NCBI RefSeq assembly: GCF_014279975.1
Contig: NZ_CP047936.1
Span: forward strand, 1,116,001-1,180,000
Length of the DNA: 64,000 nucleotides
Source: Synechococcus sp. BIOS-U3-1
GTDB taxonomy: Bacteria; Cyanobacteriota; Cyanobacteriia; PCC-6307; Cyanobiaceae
Direction: 5' to 3'
The notes under the pieces are model-generated. The model searched no databases, had not been told where the DNA came from, and worked only from the letters and a program-made list of their open reading frames with translations. Positions 46,569-55,787 of the stretch are shown here, piece by piece (the first letter of the stretch is position 1; the number at the start of each line of letters is the position of its first letter). Position numbers and translations under genes: made by a program.

Positions 46569-48239
46569 TTAGGGCTGATCGGTGACCGCGCCCCTGCTAC
46601 TGGAACTCACCAGACGTGCGTATTTGCCAAGGATGCCGGTTCGATAGCGGGGAGGTGGACTGTTCCAGGCAGCGCGTCTGCGCTCCAGTTCGGCTTCATC
46701 CACGTTGAGTTGCAGCAGGAGTTGATTGGCGTCAACAGTGATGCTGTCTCCCTCTTCGACCAGTCCGATGTTGCCACCGACCGCGGCTTCAGGGGCAACA
46801 TGCCCCACCACCAGTCCGTAAGAACCACCGCTGAAGCGCCCGTCAGTGATCAGGGCCACTTTCTCCCCAAGCCCCTGCCCGACAATGGCTGCAGTGGGTG
46901 AGAGCATCTCGCGCATACCAGGACCGCCCACCGGACCCTCATAGCGGACGACCACGACATCACCAGCTTTGATTTTGCGGTCAAGAATGGCTTCAAGACA
47001 AGTCTCTTCACTTTCAAAGACCCTGGCTGGGCCAGTCAGCACTGGAGATTTGACGCCGCTGATCTTCGCGACACTTCCCTCAAGCGCAAGGTTGCCCTTG
47101 AGAATGGCTAGGTGTCCCTTCTGATAGATGGGTTTGCTGATGGGACGGATGACATCCTGATCAGCAGGAGGTTCTGACGGCACATCTTCGAGTAGCTGCG
47201 TCAACGTCTTGCCCTCGATCGTCCGGCAATCGCCATGCAGAAGACCTGCATTCAGCAGCAATTTCATCACCTGAGGGATACCACCTGCTCTGTGAAGGTC
47301 CACGGTGACGTAACGACCGCTCGGCTTCAGATCACAGAAGACAGGAACTCGCTGGCGGATTTGTTCAAAGTCATCGATGTTCAGTTCGACTCCGGCCGTT
47401 CTTGCGATGGCGAGCAGGTGCAGAACCGAGTTGGTTGAGCCGCCAACGGCCATGATCACGCTGATGGCGTTTTCAAAGGCTTCCCTGGTCAGCAAATCCA
47501 GGGGCCTGATGTTCGCTTTCACCGCCTCAACGAGGACCTCCGCAGAGCGGGCTGCACTGTCGGCTTTTTCAGCATCCTCCGCCGCCATTGTTGAGCTGCA
47601 CGGGAGACTCAGCCCCATCGTTTCGATCGCTGCACTCATTGTGTTGGCAGTGAACATGCCGCCGCAGCTTCCTGCTCCAGGACAAGCGTTCTTTTCGACG
47701 GCCATCAGTTGGTCCATGTCGATCTTGCCGTTCGTGAGCTGACCCACGGCTTCGAAGGCACTCACCACGGTGAGATCGCATCCCCCGAGTTTTCCCGGCT
47801 TGATCGTGCCGCCATACACAAAAATCGCCGGGATGTTCATCCGGGCCATCGCCAGCATGGCTCCGGGCATGTTCTTGTCGCATCCGCCCACGGCAAGCAC
47901 GCCATCCATGCTCTGGCCGTTGCAGGCCGTTTCGATGGCATCGGCAATCACTTCACGGCTGACGAGGGAATACTTCATGCCCTCGGTTCCCATGGAGATC
48001 CCGTCACTGACAGTGATCGTTCCGAACATCTGCGGCATGCTTCCGGCCAGTCTTGCTGCCGCTTCCGCACGCTTCGACAACTCGTTCAGGCCCACATTGC
48101 AGGGCGTGATTGTGCTGTATCCGTTCGCGATCCCGATGATGGGCTTGCCGAAATCCTGGTCTTCAAAGCCCACGGCTCTCAGCATCGCCCTGTTAGGGGA
48201 ACGTTGGATCCCCTTGGTGACGGCATCGGAGCGGAGCAT
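46569..48239 (-). CDS. ilvD: Dihydroxy-acid dehydratase
   Basis: Iron-sulfur enzyme of branched-chain amino acid synthesis. The 556-aa product has the cluster-binding cysteines in [25 protein letters not shown] and [15 protein letters not shown]. It also has [29 protein letters not shown] and [19 protein letters not shown]. Length and motifs are normal for the [2Fe-2S] IlvD group. The gene after its start side (48295-48588) is on the same strand, 55 bp upstream. Confidence 0.97.
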   Translation of the reverse strand: MLRSDAVTKGIQRSPNRAMLRAVGFEDQDFGKPIIGIANGYSTITPCNVGLNELSKRAEAAARLAGSMPQMFGTITVSDGISMGTEGMKYSLVSREVIADAIETACNGQSMDGVLAVGGCDKNMPGAMLAMARMNIPAIFVYGGTIKPGKLGGCDLTVVSAFEAVGQLTNGKIDMDQLMAVEKNACPGAGSCGGMFTANTMSAAIETMGLSLPCSSTMAAEDAEKADSAARSAEVLVEAVKANIRPLDLLTREAFENAISVIMAVGGSTNSVLHLLAIARTAGVELNIDDFEQIRQRVPVFCDLKPSGRYVTVDLHRAGGIPQVMKLLLNAGLLHGDCRTIEGKTLTQLLEDVPSEPPADQDVIRPISKPIYQKGHLAILKGNLALEGSVAKISGVKSPVLTGPARVFESEETCLEAILDRKIKAGDVVVVRYEGPVGGPGMREMLSPTAAIVGQGLGEKVALITDGRFSGGSYGLVVGHVAPEAAVGGNIGLVEEGDSITVDANQLLLQLNVDEAELERRRAAWNSPPPRYRTGILGKYARLVSSSSRGAVTDQP

Positions 48240-48294
48240 GGACTATCTCGCGTTTTGGCGAATCACTTCGGTCAACCTACCGGCCGCTCTGTCA

Positions 48295-48588
48295 CTACCT
48301 GGAGCCGAGATCTTCAAGTTGACGGCGTACATCTGCAATCGCTGAATTCAGCTGTTCGACTCGAGCTTCCAGGTGGCTCTCGGTCTCTGGCTCAGGTCGA
48401 TCCCCCGCACTGAATGCCTCACTGCCGTCCTGCATGCGCGGTGCGTAAAGCATCGAGCGCTGGTTGCGGAGGCGACGACGGCGGTCAGCTTCGGAGAGCA
48501 GCCACCAACCCAAGCCTGCCGCTCCCAGAACAGCGCCACTGACCAGGGTGGCCAGAGTTCCTGATGCCGAGTCCTGCTGCCGCGCCAT
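48295..48588 (-). CDS. Small membrane protein with C-terminal coiled coil
   Basis: A 97-aa protein with one transmembrane helix (about 11-30, LATLVSGAVLGAAGLGWWLL), a basic cluster (EADRRRRLRNQR) and a heptad-like C-terminus (LEARVEQLNSAIADVRRQLEDL). It has no recognisable family. The basic cluster after the helix predicts a cytoplasmic C-terminus. It sits between the UPRTase homologue (38 bp upstream) and ilvD on the same strand. Confidence 0.65.
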   Translation of the reverse strand: MARQQDSASGTLATLVSGAVLGAAGLGWWLLSEADRRRRLRNQRSMLYAPRMQDGSEAFSAGDRPEPETESHLEARVEQLNSAIADVRRQLEDLGSR

Positions 48589-48626
48589 GGGCTTCCTTTG
48601 AGTGTGTTCAGCTGAATGTGTTCAGC

Positions 48627-49244
48627 CTAGTTCGGCTGTGCTGTTCTGATTCCCAGTCGTTGCAGTGGATCACCGATTCCTGGAAGGATCCGGTCTTGCT
48701 CATCGAGCTCGGCATCGATGCAGGCTGTGTGGATGGTGATCTCCGGGTACGTCTCACCGATGCGTTTCAGGCCAGGACTGGAGGTGAGTGCTGTGATCAC
48801 ACGCAACCTCGGTGCTTCTACGCCAAGCCGCTCCAGCTGCTCCAGGAGATCGATTAGTTCATCTCCATGACGGATCTGATCCAGAAGCAGCACCACACCG
48901 GCCTGGGTTTCAATCGCTTCCGGCAGTCCGCCAAGGCACAGTTCGGCGCTGGGCAATACCTGGCGGGCACCTTCCCAAAGCTGAAGTCCCCCCGGGAACA
49001 TCGGCACAGCCAGCAGTGGAACTGCTGTCTCAATCACGGTTCCTTCCGTGCTGCCCAGTGGAGTCTTCACCACTTCCTTGCGATGAGGTAACCAGTCACG
49101 GATTGCTTCATAGCTGAGCCAGCGACCCACCTCTTCCATGGCTGTTCGGAACAACGCAGCTGGTGTTCCCTCATGCCTCAGCACTGTCAGCCAGTGGGCG
49201 ATAAGGGGATGGGGCGGTACCACCACCCGGAGAGTCTTGGCCAT
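48627..49244 (-). CDS. upp: Uracil phosphoribosyltransferase homologue with degenerate PRPP loop
   Basis: A 205-aa protein with the UPRTase N-terminal half: LRVVVPPHPLIAHWLTVLRHEGTP, FRTAMEEVGRWLSYEA, PLLAVPMFPGGLQLWEGARQVLP. The normal PRPP-binding loop of this family (VDPMLATGGS type) is replaced by VVLLLDQIRHGDELIDLLEQL, and the C-terminal uracil-binding motif (GLGDAGDR type) is GIGDPLQRLG. Annotation pipelines would call it upp, but activity is doubtful. It may be a regulator or have lost catalysis. The chain is full length and the frame is intact. Confidence 0.75.
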   Translation of the reverse strand: MAKTLRVVVPPHPLIAHWLTVLRHEGTPAALFRTAMEEVGRWLSYEAIRDWLPHRKEVVKTPLGSTEGTVIETAVPLLAVPMFPGGLQLWEGARQVLPSAELCLGGLPEAIETQAGVVLLLDQIRHGDELIDLLEQLERLGVEAPRLRVITALTSSPGLKRIGETYPEITIHTACIDAELDEQDRILPGIGDPLQRLGIRTAQPN

Positions 49245-49331
49245 GACGCGTGGCTGGGCAGTGGTCTGCCATATCGTGACCGCTCAAGTTACGGCAGTTG
49301 TTCCTAGGACCCTGTCGAGCGCTTACCCCCC

Positions 49332-49862
49332 ATGGTCTTGTCTGCTTTGCTTCGATCTGTCTCCCGCCACTTTTTTGCTTCGTTGGTTTGTGGCCTGCTC
49401 GTCTTAACAGGACTGGTGATCGGAGGTGATGCGGCTGGCGCGATTACGGCTCCGGAGCTGCGCGGGCAACGCGCTGTTCAGGACATCACGGCCGATATGC
49501 ATGGACGCGATCTCAAAGAGAAGGAATTCCTCAAGGCCGATCTCCGTGAGGTGAACCTGAGCGAGACCGATTTGCGTGGTGCTGTGATCAACACCTCTCA
49601 GCTGCAGGGTGCTGATTTGCGTGGAGCTGATCTTGAGGATGTTGTTGCTTTCTCAAGCCGCTTCGACGGAGCTGACCTGCGCGATGCCAATTTCACCAAC
49701 GCGATGTTGATGCAAAGTCGCTTCAACGACGCTGAAATCGAAGGCACGGATTTCACCAACGCGGTGATCGACCTTCCTCAGCTCAAGGCTCTTTGCGGTA
49801 GAGCGACTGGTGTGAACAGTCGTAGTGGTCTCAGCACCCGTGAATCCCTGGGGTGTCGCTGA
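49332..49862 (+). CDS. Exported pentapeptide-repeat protein (thylakoid lumen type)
   Basis: A 176-aa protein with a signal peptide (about 1-37, ending near AAGAITAPELRG). About 15 pentapeptide repeats of the A(D/N)LxX type follow: DLREVNLSETDLRGAVINTS, ADLRGADLEDV, GADLRDANFTNAML. It resembles plant lumenal pentapeptide proteins TL15/TL17. The right-handed beta-helix is a protein-interaction scaffold; the partner is unknown. Its stop overlaps the start of the CobW gene (TGATG). Confidence 0.85.
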   Translation: MVLSALLRSVSRHFFASLVCGLLVLTGLVIGGDAAGAITAPELRGQRAVQDITADMHGRDLKEKEFLKADLREVNLSETDLRGAVINTSQLQGADLRGADLEDVVAFSSRFDGADLRDANFTNAMLMQSRFNDAEIEGTDFTNAVIDLPQLKALCGRATGVNSRSGLSTRESLGCR

Positions 49863-50974
49863 TGCCCTCACGGCTCCCTGTCACCGTGATCACCGGCTTT
49901 CTTGGTGCAGGCAAGACAACTCTCCTTCGACACCTTCTTGTGAATAGCGGCCAGCGCCTGGCTGTGATGGTCAATGAATTCGGCTCGGTGGGTCTGGACG
50001 GCGATCTAATCCGCAGCTGTGGGTTCTGCCCTGAAGACGAGGTAGAAGGTCGGTTGGTGGAGCTCAATAACGGCTGTTTGTGCTGCACGGTGCAGGACGA
50101 CTTCCTGCCGACGATGGAGACATTGCTTCAGCGGTCTGATCAGCTCGACGGAATTGTTGTGGAGACCAGCGGTCTGGCTCTGCCTAGACCGTTGTTGAAG
50201 GCTCTTGAGTGGCCAGCCATCCGTAAGCGGGTGCATGTGAATGGTGTGGTCACGGTTGTCGATGGGGAAGCTCTTAGTGCCGGAAGCCCTGTTGGCGATC
50301 CCGCCGCCCTCGAACGTCAGCGTCAGCAGGATCCCAGTTTGGATCACCTCACCGCCATCGACGAATTATTTAAAGATCAGCTCGAGGCGGCAGACCTTGT
50401 TCTGATCAGTCGATCTGATCGACTCGATGGTCCGCAGTTGGAGTTGGTGCAACAGCAGCTTGCTGAACGGGTGAGGTCAGGAGCTGGCACCTTGGCGATC
50501 AGTCGCGGCATTGTCGATCCAGCGCTTGTGCTGGGGATGGATCTCTCCCAAGAGTCCAAGCTCGTCGACGGTGACCCCCAACAGGGCCGCGATGGTCATG
50601 AACACGACCACGACCACAACCACCAACAACATCACCACGACCACCACCATCACGATCACACCCATGTGGAGGCGGTCAGTGGTCAGATTCGACTCGAGGG
50701 ATCCTTCGATCGTGGGCAACTCGAACAGCTGCTAAGCAGTTTCGTGATCGCCCACGATGTGATCAGGCTCAAGGGTCGACTCTGGATTCAAGGAAAAACT
50801 CTTCCTCTTCAGATCCAGATGGTTGGTCCTCGTCTGGAGAGCTGGTTTGAGTCGGCTCCGATTGAGGCCTGGAAGCCGTCCGGATCACAAGGTCTGGAAT
50901 TGGTGGTGATCGGTTTGCAAAACGATTCCACCCGGCAATTAGAAGAACGCTTGAATCAAGGGTGCTTGCAATAA
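49862..50974 (+). CDS. COG0523 (CobW/ZNG-type) metal-chaperone GTPase
   Basis: A 370-aa G3E-family GTPase. It has Walker A GFLGAGKTTLLRHLL, the metal-binding CxCC motif in NNGCLCCTVQDDF, the Walker B-like ETSGLALPRP, and a C-terminal CobW_C domain. Between the domains is a His/Asp-rich metal-binding stretch (HEHDHDHNHQQHHHDHHHHD). Members deliver zinc, cobalt or iron to target proteins. The metal is not readable from sequence; the His-rich loop is common in zinc-type members. The ATG overlaps the upstream stop. Confidence 0.92.
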   Translation: MPSRLPVTVITGFLGAGKTTLLRHLLVNSGQRLAVMVNEFGSVGLDGDLIRSCGFCPEDEVEGRLVELNNGCLCCTVQDDFLPTMETLLQRSDQLDGIVVETSGLALPRPLLKALEWPAIRKRVHVNGVVTVVDGEALSAGSPVGDPAALERQRQQDPSLDHLTAIDELFKDQLEAADLVLISRSDRLDGPQLELVQQQLAERVRSGAGTLAISRGIVDPALVLGMDLSQESKLVDGDPQQGRDGHEHDHDHNHQQHHHDHHHHDHTHVEAVSGQIRLEGSFDRGQLEQLLSSFVIAHDVIRLKGRLWIQGKTLPLQIQMVGPRLESWFESAPIEAWKPSGSQGLELVVIGLQNDSTRQLEERLNQGCLQ

Positions 50975-51024
50975 AACTGGTTGCATCAAGACTGTCAGCA
51001 GAAGACTTCTTTGCAGAACATTTG

Positions 51025-51387
51025 ATGCTGTTGTCTTGGTTTGCTGCAGCGGTTCTTCTTGGGGGGCTCTCGAGTCCACATGGATCCGTCAGGGCCGATG
51101 AACCGAAGCTTCAAACGGGGTCAAGGGTGAGATACCTCTGCAGCGGGGGTGAGCGGCTTGAGGCGACCTACTACCAGCTCCGCGATCGATCTCTGGCGTT
51201 TGTGCGTCTGCGACTTCCCGAAGGGCGTGAGCTCACATTGCCTCAAATTGCGTCGGCATCGGGAGCTCGATTCAGTGCTGAGCAGGATTTCACCTGGTGG
51301 ATCAAAGGCACTAGCGGTTTCCTTCAACGGCGCGATGCTCAGGGTGAGTGGCAGGTCACGTTGAAGGACTGTGATTCAACGACTTAG
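51025..51387 (+). CDS. MliC-like (lysozyme inhibitor family) exported protein
   Basis: A 120-aa protein with a signal peptide (MLLSWFAAAVLLGGLSS). The domain has the MliC-family pattern: RVRYLCSGGERLEATYYQL with the first Cys, ELTLPQIASASGARFSAEQDFTWWIKGTSGFL, and a final Cys (TLKDCD). MliC proteins inhibit C-type lysozyme in the periplasm; in a free-living cyanobacterium it may protect peptidoglycan from other lytic enzymes, which is inference. ATG 51025 is chosen because it starts the signal peptide; the frame opens at GTG 50962 overlapping CobW. Confidence 0.75.
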   Translation: MLLSWFAAAVLLGGLSSPHGSVRADEPKLQTGSRVRYLCSGGERLEATYYQLRDRSLAFVRLRLPEGRELTLPQIASASGARFSAEQDFTWWIKGTSGFLQRRDAQGEWQVTLKDCDSTT

Positions 51388-51429
51388 AGAGCAGCAGCTC
51401 GATCAGCCGGAGTGGTTGTGTTCGATCCT

Positions 51430-52038
51430 TTAGTTACGGACTTCCAATTGATCGGTACCGCTGCGTTTGATCAGTTGAGCCAGCTTGAGCATGTCGGACC
51501 TGTTGACCAGGCCGATGCAGCCGAGTGTGCCGCTGTTCGCATTCCGCAGTCCTGCGCTGGGATCGAGGTGAATCCCAAGCACTCTGCGGCCGGTGGTGAA
51601 GGTGGGCTCGATGCTGATCCACACAGGACCAAGTTCGGGGTAATGGCCGTCGACCAACGGTTCGACGACCCCCACGCTGTATCGACCAATGGGCAAGGGA
51701 GCACGGCTACCCAGCTGGTCACGATTGGCGTTCTGACGGTTGGCACGGCCACTGAGGGCGTCGAAGCGACGCGGGGGCTCACCTGGAATATCAATCATGA
51801 GATTCCAGATGGGATCTCCGGTTGTTTGTAGACGCCGATCGGTGCGCTCTAGAACAAGAGTGGGTACGGGATCTGGCTTCGGCTGTTCAGGCTCAAGCAG
51901 GGCCATCAAGGGCTGCCGTTTCAACGATTTGGTCTCAGCCCTTGCTTCCGGCATCAACGCTGCACCTGCCAGAACCATGGCCAGGGTCAGGCCTGAGAAC
52001 AGGCGGCTGAACAGAGGACGAGTTCTGGCGATTTGCAT
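51430..52038 (-). CDS. L,D-transpeptidase (YkuD domain), exported
   Basis: A 202-aa predicted peptidoglycan cross-linking or lipoprotein-attaching enzyme. It has a signal peptide (about 1-34, LTLAMVLAGAALMPEARA). The YkuD domain shows PLPIGRYSVGVVEP, the conserved His in GIHLDPSAG, and the catalytic Cys in SGTLGCIGLVN. The usual Arg after the Cys (GCxR) is Gly here, a variant also seen in some family members. It is downstream of the methyltransferase-like gene on the same strand with a 69-bp gap. Confidence 0.85.
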   Translation of the reverse strand: MQIARTRPLFSRLFSGLTLAMVLAGAALMPEARAETKSLKRQPLMALLEPEQPKPDPVPTLVLERTDRRLQTTGDPIWNLMIDIPGEPPRRFDALSGRANRQNANRDQLGSRAPLPIGRYSVGVVEPLVDGHYPELGPVWISIEPTFTTGRRVLGIHLDPSAGLRNANSGTLGCIGLVNRSDMLKLAQLIKRSGTDQLEVRN

Positions 52039-52107
52039 CCCGTTTGCAGAAAAACGAGCCTTTCATAAGGGACCTGATTATTGCTTGATGAATGAATAAA
52101 CGGTTGT

Positions 52108-52656
52108 TCAGCTGGCCTCGAGTCGTCGCCAGTCCAGGCCTGGGCAATGGGCAACGATGGCTGCCGTTGCCTTCATGTAGTCCGCGTAGGAGGGAATCTC
52201 GCGAAGCAGTGCGAGTTCCTCGCGTCGTGCTTTGCCTCTCAAGACGGTGACTAGCAGCAGAAGCAGCAGGAAATGCAACATGCTTCCCAATGCGATCACT
52301 ACTCCCAGAGAACAGACCAGAACCGCTCGGTAGAGGGGATGCCTGCAGCGTGCGTAGACCCCTGTGGTAACAAGACCGGCGCCCGGTTTCGGGTCCGGCA
52401 AGGGAGAAAGGCTGGGACCCAGTGTCAGGACCCCCTGGACGGCCAGGCCCAGACCGATTGCCAGGGTGATGAGGCCCATGAGTTGAGCCGTATGAGGCCA
52501 GGAGACCCCGAAGATCCACGGCTTTGGCCATGCAGGGAGCAGGTGACAGGTGATCAGGGCCAGCTGTGCCATCAACCACCACTCACCGCGACGGTTATTG
52601 AACCAACCGTCCCAGCTCAACCCCCAGCCTGTGAATGCTTGTTTCCAGTCGGTCAC
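52108..52656 (-). CDS. Isoprenylcysteine carboxyl methyltransferase (ICMT/PEMT)-family membrane protein
   Basis: A 182-aa membrane protein with four or five hydrophobic helices. The SAM-binding motif typical of ICMT/PEMT-like enzymes is LVTTGVYARCRHPLYRAVLV, followed by a conserved C-terminal EELALLREIPSYADYMK. The methylated substrate is unknown in bacteria. It is divergent from the SDR gene, with a gap of 67 bp. Confidence 0.82.
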   Translation of the reverse strand: MTDWKQAFTGWGLSWDGWFNNRRGEWWLMAQLALITCHLLPAWPKPWIFGVSWPHTAQLMGLITLAIGLGLAVQGVLTLGPSLSPLPDPKPGAGLVTTGVYARCRHPLYRAVLVCSLGVVIALGSMLHFLLLLLLVTVLRGKARREELALLREIPSYADYMKATAAIVAHCPGLDWRRLEAS

Positions 52657-52723
52657 GGCAGGGGGGCTCCACTACGGCTGGCCCTCGATGGGACCATGCT
52701 CCAATCCTGACCTCCCATCAACC

Positions 52724-53425
52724 ATGAGAACCGTCGTGATCACAGGTTCCAACAGGGGGATCGGAGCCGCGGTAGCTCGCACGCTGATCAAGCAAGGTCA
52801 GAGACTTTGTTTGGCAGTGCGTGATCCGGAGAGCCTGTCAGGAACTGATCTGGATCCAGATCAGGCTCCCGCTCAACTCATGTCATGCCCTTATGACGCT
52901 CGCGTTTCAGAGGATGCTCAACGGGTCGTGGAGATGACCTTGAACCGGTTTGGATCTCTGGACACGCTCATTCACTGCGCTGGAATCCTGCGTCGGACGC
53001 CCCTGCTGTTCAGTGAGGAGCAACGTGCTGAACCAGATGAACTCTGGAACGTGAATGTGATGGGTCCCTGGTGGTTGACTCGGGCTGCCTGGCCTGCCCT
53101 TGTTGACTCTGGACAGGGTCGAATTCAGGTGCTGGTTTCGATGAGCGGCAAGCGCTGCAAAGGGTCGCTTGCTGGGTACACGGCGTCCAAATTCGCACTG
53201 ATGGGCCTCTGCCAGACCATGCGCAATGAGGGCTGGGACAAGGGCATTCGTGTCACCGCTGTTTGTCCTGGTTGGGTCAATACCCAGATGGCCGCTGGGG
53301 TCAAAATGCCGCCCGAGCAGATGACACAGCCCGAGGATCTGGCAAGTCTCTGCGCGCACCTGCTCACGCTTCCATCGGCAGCAGTGCCGTTTGAGTGTGC
53401 CGTTAATGCCTCGCTGGAGCGCTGA
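52724..53425 (+). CDS. Short-chain dehydrogenase/reductase
   Basis: A 233-aa classical SDR. The cofactor motif is TGSNRGIGAAVARTL, followed by an NAG-like region (LIHCAGIL). The catalytic Ser is in QVLVSMSGKR and the YxxxK motif is YTASKFALMG. It ends with VCPGWVNTQMA. The lack of an acidic residue after the second strand (LCLAVRDPE) leans to NADP(H). The substrate is unknown. Its TGA is directly adjacent to the stop of the convergent gene. Confidence 0.9.
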   Translation: MRTVVITGSNRGIGAAVARTLIKQGQRLCLAVRDPESLSGTDLDPDQAPAQLMSCPYDARVSEDAQRVVEMTLNRFGSLDTLIHCAGILRRTPLLFSEEQRAEPDELWNVNVMGPWWLTRAAWPALVDSGQGRIQVLVSMSGKRCKGSLAGYTASKFALMGLCQTMRNEGWDKGIRVTAVCPGWVNTQMAAGVKMPPEQMTQPEDLASLCAHLLTLPSAAVPFECAVNASLER

Positions 53426-53776
53426 TCAATCCAGAGGGATTTCCCCTCGGGCGCAAATGTTGTTCCAGCAGAGAGTCCGTTCGGCGATCCAACGGGCCTG
53501 AACGCCAGTCCAGTTGCTGTTGTCATTCAGCTGCATCTTCATGTGGCCGCTGCCGTCATGGTGAAAGCGCACGATCTGCTTCTCGAACGCGAGCTGCCAG
53601 CTGGTTCCTGGTTGATCGCTTTCGTAACGACAGTCTTGCCACGTTTGATGTTGTTGCCGGCATTCAATAGTCACGCTCACGGCTGGCCTGGCTGGTGCAG
53701 CCAGGCCGAGTCCCGTGGCTAGCAACATGCTGACCTGGCTCAGTGTGCGGATGAGGTGAGCCAGTGGATGGTTCAC
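53426..53776 (-). CDS. Exported hypothetical protein
   Basis: A protein of about 116 aa with a signal peptide (HLIRTLSQVSMLLATGLGLAAP) and a small Cys-containing domain: VTIECRQQHQTWQDCRYESD, WQLAFEKQIVRFHHDG, RTLCWNNICARGEIPLD. The four Cys suggest two disulfides, which fits an extracytoplasmic site. I do not recognise the family. GTG 53776 is chosen to start the signal peptide; the frame opens at 53860. It is divergent from purS. Confidence 0.6.
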   Translation of the reverse strand: MNHPLAHLIRTLSQVSMLLATGLGLAAPARPAVSVTIECRQQHQTWQDCRYESDQPGTSWQLAFEKQIVRFHHDGSGHMKMQLNDNSNWTGVQARWIAERTLCWNNICARGEIPLD

Positions 53777-53876
53777 GGACTGGCCTTTGCCGCAAGGTTC
53801 TTTTTTCAACCTGCATTTGGTTGGACGAATGCGGACCCCTGGCCTGTCAATATTTAACAATTGCTGCTCAGAGCCC

Positions 53877-54131
53877 GTGCCGCGTTACCAAGCCCGCGTT
53901 CTGGTGCACCTGCGCCCATCGGTTCTCGACCCTGCCGGTGAGGCTGCCAGGGCGGCCGCGTCTCGTCTTGGTGTGGATGGTGTGGAGCGACTGCGCATCG
54001 GCAAAGCCGTGGAACTGGAGCTGGAGGCATCGGACGAGGCGGAAGCACGGCGAAACCTGGAGCTGCTCAGTGATCGGCTGCTTGCCAATCCTGTGATTGA
54101 GAACTGGACTCTTGAGTTGACCCAGTCATGA
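53877..54131 (+). CDS. purS: Phosphoribosylformylglycinamidine synthase subunit PurS
   Basis: Small subunit of the three-part FGAM synthase (PurS-PurQ-PurL) in purine synthesis. The 84-aa product starts with GTG at [20 protein letters not shown] and has [16 protein letters not shown] and [13 protein letters not shown]. The frame is open upstream to 53787 without homology. Its stop overlaps the purQ ATG (ATGA), so translation is coupled. Confidence 0.95.
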   Translation: MPRYQARVLVHLRPSVLDPAGEAARAAASRLGVDGVERLRIGKAVELELEASDEAEARRNLELLSDRLLANPVIENWTLELTQS

Positions 54132-54781
54132 CCATCGGGGTTGTCGTTTTTCCGGGGTCGAACTGCGACCGTGATGTTCGCTGGGCGACCGAGGGCTGCC
54201 TGGGAATGCCAACGCGATACCTCTGGCATGAGGATCGGGATCTGAGCGGCCTTGATGCGGTTGTTCTTCCCGGTGGATTCAGCTATGGCGACTATCTGCG
54301 CTGCGGTGCGATCGCCAGGTTCGCTCCGGTCCTTGAATCACTGCTCAGTTTCGCCTCATCCGGTGGACGGGTTCTGGGTATCTGCAATGGTTTCCAGGTG
54401 TTAACGGAATTGGGCCTTCTGCCTGGAGCGCTCACTCGTAATCGCGATCTTCATTTCATCTGTGAGGACACCGCTCTCTCTGTGGTCAGTGATCGATCGC
54501 CATGGCTGTCTTCCCGTGTCCGTGGAAGTCAGTTTTCCCTGCCGATTGCCCATGGAGAAGGCCGCTACCAATGCAGCGATGACACGCTCAAGCAGCTTCA
54601 GGATGATGACGCCATCGCTTTGCAGTACTGCGTAAACCCCAATGGGTCCGTGTCCGATATTGCCGGCATCACGAATGCCACGGGTTCGGTGCTTGGTCTG
54701 ATGCCTCATCCTGAGCGCGCCTGTGATCAACAGACAGGAGGCATTGCAGGTCGAGCCATTCTGGAAGCACTGCTCTCCTGA
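54128..54781 (+). CDS. purQ: Phosphoribosylformylglycinamidine synthase subunit PurQ
   Basis: Glutamine amidotransferase subunit supplying ammonia to FGAM synthase. The 217-aa product has [31 protein letters not shown], the nucleophile Cys in GICNGFQVL, and the His/Glu pair in MPHPERA. purL is not in the window. The S66 peptidase gene begins 3 bp downstream. Confidence 0.97.
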   Translation: MTIGVVVFPGSNCDRDVRWATEGCLGMPTRYLWHEDRDLSGLDAVVLPGGFSYGDYLRCGAIARFAPVLESLLSFASSGGRVLGICNGFQVLTELGLLPGALTRNRDLHFICEDTALSVVSDRSPWLSSRVRGSQFSLPIAHGEGRYQCSDDTLKQLQDDDAIALQYCVNPNGSVSDIAGITNATGSVLGLMPHPERACDQQTGGIAGRAILEALLS

Positions 54782-54784
54782 TCC

Positions 54785-55759
54785 ATGCATCGTCGTTCTC
54801 TTCTGGCGCTGGCTCTCTGCGCCGGCTCGGGAGTTGCTGGGTCCTGGGCTGGAGGCCATCCCAAAACCGTTCCCAGGCCACGTCAACCTCGGCCAGTGTC
54901 TCCACTACGTCGTGGTTCACGGCTGAGAGCCATCAATCCAGGCACCTGGATGGACCCCGACACGGATTTCACGCCATTGCTGCAGCGTTGCGCAGCCCAG
55001 GGATGGAGTCTTGAAATTCCAGAGAGCGTCAGAGGTCAGTGGCAATGGTTTTCTGCCACTGATGCTCAGCGACGTGAATCAATCGAGGAGGCCTGGAACG
55101 ATCCCACTCTCGATGGCGTGGTTTATGTGGGAGGTGGCTGGGGTGCCGCGCGCGTGCTGGAGTCTGGGCTGCATTTTCCCGATCGACCCTTCTGGTCTCT
55201 TGGATTTTCTGACAGCAGTGCCCTGTTGCTCGCCCAGTGGCAGGCCGGTCTACTGGGAGCCATCCATGGCTCTGCCTGGGGAGTGGAGGACCAGTGGCAA
55301 CGCACGGTTGACCTGCTGAGCGGACGCCCAACGCAACCTCTGCAAGGACGAGGATTACGCGGTCGAATGGCCCGGGGGCGTCTGGTCGTCACGAACCTCA
55401 CGGTTGCCACCCATCTGATTGGTACTCACTGGTTCCCTTCGCTCGAAGGAGCAATTCTTGTATTGGAGGATGTAGGTGAAGCGCCCTATCGAGTGGATCG
55501 AATGCTCACCCAGTGGCGCAGCGCTGGTCTGTTCAAGGGTTTGGCGGGAGTGGCCTGTGGTCGTTTCCGCTGGACAGAAGACGACGTTCTTCCTGGCGAT
55601 TTCTCCATGGATGAAATCCTTGAGGAACGTCTCGGTGATCTCGGCGTTCCTCTGGTGATGGACCTTCCGCTTGGTCATGGTCAGCCGAATCTCGCACTCC
55701 CTTTAGGGCGTAAAGCGTTGCTTGATGCATCTTCAGGACAACTCACACTGCAGACCTGA
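54785..55759 (+). CDS. ldcA: LD-carboxypeptidase, peptidase family S66
   Basis: Predicted to remove the terminal D-Ala from muropeptides in cell-wall recycling. The 324-aa product has the nucleophile Ser in GFSDSSALLLA, the catalytic Glu in LEDVGEAPYRVDRML, and the His in LPLGHGQPNLALPLG. It has YVGGGWGAARVL in the substrate region. The N-terminus (MHRRSLLALALCAGSGVAG) looks like a signal peptide, which suggests an exported form, unlike the cytoplasmic LdcA of enteric bacteria. It starts 3 bp after purQ. Confidence 0.88.
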   Translation: MHRRSLLALALCAGSGVAGSWAGGHPKTVPRPRQPRPVSPLRRGSRLRAINPGTWMDPDTDFTPLLQRCAAQGWSLEIPESVRGQWQWFSATDAQRRESIEEAWNDPTLDGVVYVGGGWGAARVLESGLHFPDRPFWSLGFSDSSALLLAQWQAGLLGAIHGSAWGVEDQWQRTVDLLSGRPTQPLQGRGLRGRMARGRLVVTNLTVATHLIGTHWFPSLEGAILVLEDVGEAPYRVDRMLTQWRSAGLFKGLAGVACGRFRWTEDDVLPGDFSMDEILEERLGDLGVPLVMDLPLGHGQPNLALPLGRKALLDASSGQLTLQT

Positions 55760-55787
55760 AGGGCTTCTTTCAGCAGCTGTTGCGTGT

